Below, piece by piece: positions 60,946 through 64,000 of a stretch of DNA of 64,000 bases. Where the stretch lies: contig CAZZAM010000018.1 of NCBI GenBank assembly GCA_964652775.1, positions 1 through 64,000 on the forward strand, written 5' to 3'. Within the stretch, counting starts at the first letter, position 1. The number at the start of each line of letters is the position of its first letter. The notes under the pieces are model-generated. The model was not told the DNA's origin and did not search any database. It saw only the letters and a program-made list of their open reading frames with translations. This DNA is from UBA11346 sp038060575 (GTDB taxonomy: Bacteria > Planctomycetota > UBA11346). The position numbers and the translations under genes were made by a program.

Positions 60946-62823
60946 TTATGGCTGACGTTGGTAGATCCGCGCGCCGTCAATTTTCGCGATCTGCTTGATA
61001 ATCGCCCGCTTATTCTCGCTGGTCACGACTAAGAACGTGCCTGGCAATGACAGTTGGCCGACCAGCCTGTTGAGTAGCTCCTGGTTCGCACTCGCCTCGC
61101 GTGGCTTCCACCAAGGCACCTTGATCTGCACGACGATGAGAAAATGCGGCTTCTCAGGCAGCGCATCGACGGTTACGGACACCAGATCGGCACAGTGGAT
61201 TTCCTGATGGGACGAACAAATAGACGCAACGTGATCGACCCGTGAATGATCAAGCTGATGTGGTCCAAGCCGTTTCGCGTCTGGAACCTTGGCGCGTTCA
61301 ATGGCTGCCCGACGCTCATCGTCGGCGGTTGCCTCGCCGCGATGCTCCACTGCAGCTACCAGATCGCGCTTGCCGTTATTCGCCGCGAATACGCGCAGGA
61401 CTTCGCAGCCGGCAACTGTGAGGTCACGATCCAGCGCCATCGCGCGTTCGACCAGCGGTACGCCGCGCTCATCGCCCAAGCGCAGCATGTATTCACCCAG
61501 TATGAACAAGGCCGGCGGATGATCTGGCTTCGCCTGCAACAAACTGTGCAAACTCGGCAGTGCGGCTTCGTCGCCATCCAGTTCGCGCACGATCACGGCC
61601 AGTTCCCAGCGCTCATCGACACTGATCACACCGGCCGCAACCTGCGCCTCCAGTGTCGCGCGGCGGGCAAGCAGTTCCTGCGCCCGTGCGCGCAACTGGG
61701 CCCAGAACATGACAAAATTGGCATGCCACGCCTGATCAAGTTGCTGCGCCAACCGAGGCTCACTCGAACCGAACCACGCATGAGCAGCCCGTGGCCTGCC
61801 GGCCGCTGGCAGAGTTGCCCCAGTCCGAGCCAGTGCAGCACCACCAAGGATTGCGAGCCGCTCTCGCAGGCAGGGATGTTCATCGCGCCGATCGTTGTCA
61901 CGCGCCATCGCTTCACGAATCCAACGCGATGCGTCAAGCGAATCGCCCGACAGAGCGCGATCAAACCGCGCCAATAGATCTGCCGCAGGCGGCTGCGCCT
62001 GACGCGCTGACTCACGACGTAGATCGGTCCAGAAACGTTCGCTCAGCGGTGCAAGCACCGCGAGACGCAGCAGAGCAGTAGCAGCCGCATCAGATCCGCT
62101 GGCCGCCGCCGCAGCGCGATCAGCTTCACGCTCATGCTGACGGGCAAGCACGAACGAATAGGCGTTGAATCGCGGCGCATACCAGCGCAGAAAGCCTTGG
62201 ATGATCTTCCATCCCGGCGTTCGTTCAGCGATTGAACTCCAGGTCACGCGCAGACGGTAGATCCAAGCGCCGAAGCGACCGTGATTGCCAGCCAGGTGAC
62301 CAAGCTCATGGGCGATCACCGACCGCGCCTGCGCCACATCCAACTGACGCAACAAGGGTAGACCAAGGACCAGTTCGTTGCGATACCAGCCGAACAAACC
62401 CAGGCGCGGTCGCTGCGCCATCATCGCGTTGAGCTGCGACGACAGAATAATGCCATGCACCACGGGCGTACCAGCAGCAGCGCGCAGACGTTCAACCTCG
62501 TCGAAGAGTTCTGGCGCGTCCTGACGTTGGAGTGCGATCCCATCTGGCGGCGGAAAACGCACCCAGACACCGCGCAGTACCGCCCAGGTCAACGAACCGC
62601 CAAATAGTCCGCAGACGATCGCCACCTTAGCCAACACGACCTTGCCCACCACAATCATCAGGACGGCGCAGACGATCAATGCGAGACCAGCCAGAAGCGC
62701 GAGCAACACCACGCCAAATCCAAGTCCGGCAAACCCAATCACCTGGACGCGATACCAGGCGGGCGAATCCGCCGCTAGCTGTTCGTTTTTGGCCACCAGC
62801 TCATCGTAGTCGGCGATCTTCAT
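60946..62823 (-). CDS. M48-family membrane metalloprotease with long C-terminal region
   Basis: The 625-aa protein has two adjacent membrane helices (about 27-60 and 62-85), then an M48 catalytic domain with the zinc motif HELGH (172-176) and third ligand Glu in HEREADRAAA. A TPR-like helical region (about 440-510, PSLHSLLQAKPDHPPALFI) and a C-terminal domain of unknown kind (about 530-625, FLIVVQIKVPWWKPREAS) follow. It may be an inner-membrane protease like HtpX or LoiP. ATG 62823 lies 22 bases after the glycosyltransferase stop; the longer reading overlaps that gene. Confidence 0.92.
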   Translation of the reverse strand: MKIADYDELVAKNEQLAADSPAWYRVQVIGFAGLGFGVVLLALLAGLALIVCAVLMIVVGKVVLAKVAIVCGLFGGSLTWAVLRGVWVRFPPPDGIALQRQDAPELFDEVERLRAAAGTPVVHGIILSSQLNAMMAQRPRLGLFGWYRNELVLGLPLLRQLDVAQARSVIAHELGHLAGNHGRFGAWIYRLRVTWSSIAERTPGWKIIQGFLRWYAPRFNAYSFVLARQHEREADRAAAAASGSDAAATALLRLAVLAPLSERFWTDLRRESARQAQPPAADLLARFDRALSGDSLDASRWIREAMARDNDRRDEHPCLRERLAILGGAALARTGATLPAAGRPRAAHAWFGSSEPRLAQQLDQAWHANFVMFWAQLRARAQELLARRATLEAQVAAGVISVDERWELAVIVRELDGDEAALPSLHSLLQAKPDHPPALFILGEYMLRLGDERGVPLVERAMALDRDLTVAGCEVLRVFAANNGKRDLVAAVEHRGEATADDERRAAIERAKVPDAKRLGPHQLDHSRVDHVASICSSHQEIHCADLVSVTVDALPEKPHFLIVVQIKVPWWKPREASANQELLNRLVGQLSLPGTFLVVTSENKRAIIKQIAKIDGARIYQRQP

Positions 62824-62845
62824 GGCATCATCGCTCGGCCGTCGA

Positions 62846-64000
62846 TCACGGCTCCGACTTCGTCGTGCCCAGTCCATGCACGGTTTTCTGCCAGTAGTGC
62901 GGTTTGACGATCATTTCCCACACGGCTTTCCAGGCGGCAATACTGATCAGCACCCAGTAGAGCGGCGACAACAGGGCCGGCCAAACCAGTCCATTCTGGC
63001 CAGGCCGCCGACCGTACATCACCGTGGTCAGGATAAAGGCGAGATTGCCGAACAGCAGGCACAGAGCCGCGACAAAGAATACGACGGACAAACCGCCGAG
63101 AACGTGGTGCTCGTGTGGGCCGGTGAAGAGGATTTGCCACGACCAACGATCAGGAGTCAGCGGATCTGCCGCCATCGGATGTCGCGATGACAGTAATTCC
63201 CACAGGCTGTAGCCACGCGCCATATCGCAGCCGAGCAACGTCAGATAGATCGCGCTGGAGACCCAAAGTACGAGATTGAGCGCCGAAAGCGCGGCGACAC
63301 AGAACACGCTGAACGTAAATCCGAGTGCGCCCCACGGACCAAGTTTGGCAAAGAGAACCAGCGGACGCCGCCACCACACGAGATGCGTGATCAAATAGCC
63401 CTTGAGCCAACGTGAACGCTGACGCACCCAATTGCCGGTGCGGCTGTTCGCTTCTTCCCACGTCACCGAGTCGAGCATGCGCGTGCGCTGGCCAGCGACA
63501 TGCAGACGCACGCCAAGATCACAGTCCTCGGTCACGTTGAACGGATCCCAGCCGCCGAGTTGGCGCAGCGCCTCAGTGCGAAAATGATTCGAGGTGCCGC
63601 CGAGCGGAATCGGCACACGCAGCCGCTCAAGGCCAGACAGATAGCGCCGGAACCATACGTTGTATTCGAGCGCGAACCACTGCGTCAGCAGATTTTGGTC
63701 GTGGTTGTGATAGGCGAGCTGCGCCTGCAGGCAGGCAACCTTCGCATCCGACGCACGAAACAGTGCGACGGCTTGCTTGAGCTGATCGGGATCCGGACGG
63801 TCCTCGGCGTCGTAGATCACCAGGAACTCACCGCGCGCGCGTTCGAGACCGTGGTTGCAGGCGCGTGGCTTAGTCTTGGGCTGGGCCGGCGGCGCGATGA
63901 CGACCTCGATCCACTCAGGAATCCCAGCGCGTTCAAGCGCTGGTAACGTTTCCGGATCATCCGCTTCGAGCAGAATTTTTACGTCGAGCTTCTCACGCGG
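62846..64000 (-). CDS. Membrane glycosyltransferase family 2, BcsA-like, N-terminus cut by window edge
   Basis: 385 codons are in the window, open to the edge at 64000, so the start is outside. The catalytic part has KTKPRACNHGL, LVIYDAEDRPDPDQL (DxD), NVTEDCDLGVRL (TED) and RQRSRWLKGYLITH (QxxRW-like). About four to five membrane helices follow, including FTFSVFCVAALSALNLVLWVS and VFFVAALCLLFGNLAFILTTV. Processive polysaccharide synthases have this layout. It ends 22 bases before the M48 protease start. The product is unknown. Confidence 0.92.
   Translation of the reverse strand, partial: PREKLDVKILLEADDPETLPALERAGIPEWIEVVIAPPAQPKTKPRACNHGLERARGEFLVIYDAEDRPDPDQLKQAVALFRASDAKVACLQAQLAYHNHDQNLLTQWFALEYNVWFRRYLSGLERLRVPIPLGGTSNHFRTEALRQLGGWDPFNVTEDCDLGVRLHVAGQRTRMLDSVTWEEANSRTGNWVRQRSRWLKGYLITHLVWWRRPLVLFAKLGPWGALGFTFSVFCVAALSALNLVLWVSSAIYLTLLGCDMARGYSLWELLSSRHPMAADPLTPDRWSWQILFTGPHEHHVLGGLSVVFFVAALCLLFGNLAFILTTVMYGRRPGQNGLVWPALLSPLYWVLISIAAWKAVWEMIVKPHYWQKTVHGLGTTKSEP

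Overview
The window looks like a chromosomal segment of a Gram-negative, flagellated bacterium with a GC-rich genome. Many secreted proteins, a very large PQQ-propeller protein, a leaderless GH9 enzyme, a SASA esterase and lipid-A-type envelope genes fit a member of the PVC group (Planctomycetota or a relative). No rRNA or other marker here settles this, so the placement is a guess. No rRNA, tRNA, CRISPR array, transposase or prophage was seen. About 51 protein genes are supported. Starts were moved downstream where a better ATG/GTG, a ribosome binding site or a signal peptide argued for it.

Layout. 0.2-5.2 kb: PEP carboxylase and a large flagellin (minus strand). 5.4-15.6 kb: a divergent operon for a nonulosonic acid, best read as legionaminic acid made by the GDP-sugar route with an acetamidino (HisF/HisH/amidotransferase) modification, probably for flagellin glycosylation. 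Its CMP-transferase and synthase are fused. 15.8-19.7 kb: small membrane proteins, a tandem CBM-like secreted protein, a transglutaminase-like protein and a lipoprotein. 19.8-30.3 kb: housekeeping genes (thrS, GT2, LAB_N protein, rpsU, yidD, rnpA, FHA, rsuA-type, xer, response regulator, proC, pgk). 30.4-38.4 kb: amt, a creatininase-GNAT fusion, a 1008-aa unknown protein and an exported nitrilase. 38.7-50.2 kb: a 2202-aa secreted TPR/PQQ protein, a small protein, GH9 and SASA esterase. 50.4-51.8 kb: a VapBC-like pair and a frameshifted AT-rich lipoprotein gene. 52.2-60.7 kb: trpG/pabA, scpB, a DUF4340-like protein, rsmA, a PpiC-type chaperone, marC and an M61 peptidase. 60.9-64 kb: an M48 protease and an edge-truncated membrane glycosyltransferase.

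The most unusual signal is non-coding. At least seven families of long hairpins occupy intergenic sites. Each has arms built from a 7-9 nt phrase (CGCAGAGGC, CGCAGATTT, GGTTCGC and others). The arms differ, but several families share the same outer box (about TCTAGGTTCAGC, or CCTAGA at the other end) and the same apical core (TCACC-n-GGTGA). They sit in all six convergent junctions, often touching stop codons, and are mostly absent from divergent promoter regions. They look like one modular class of 3'-end or mobile hairpin element with exchangeable arms.
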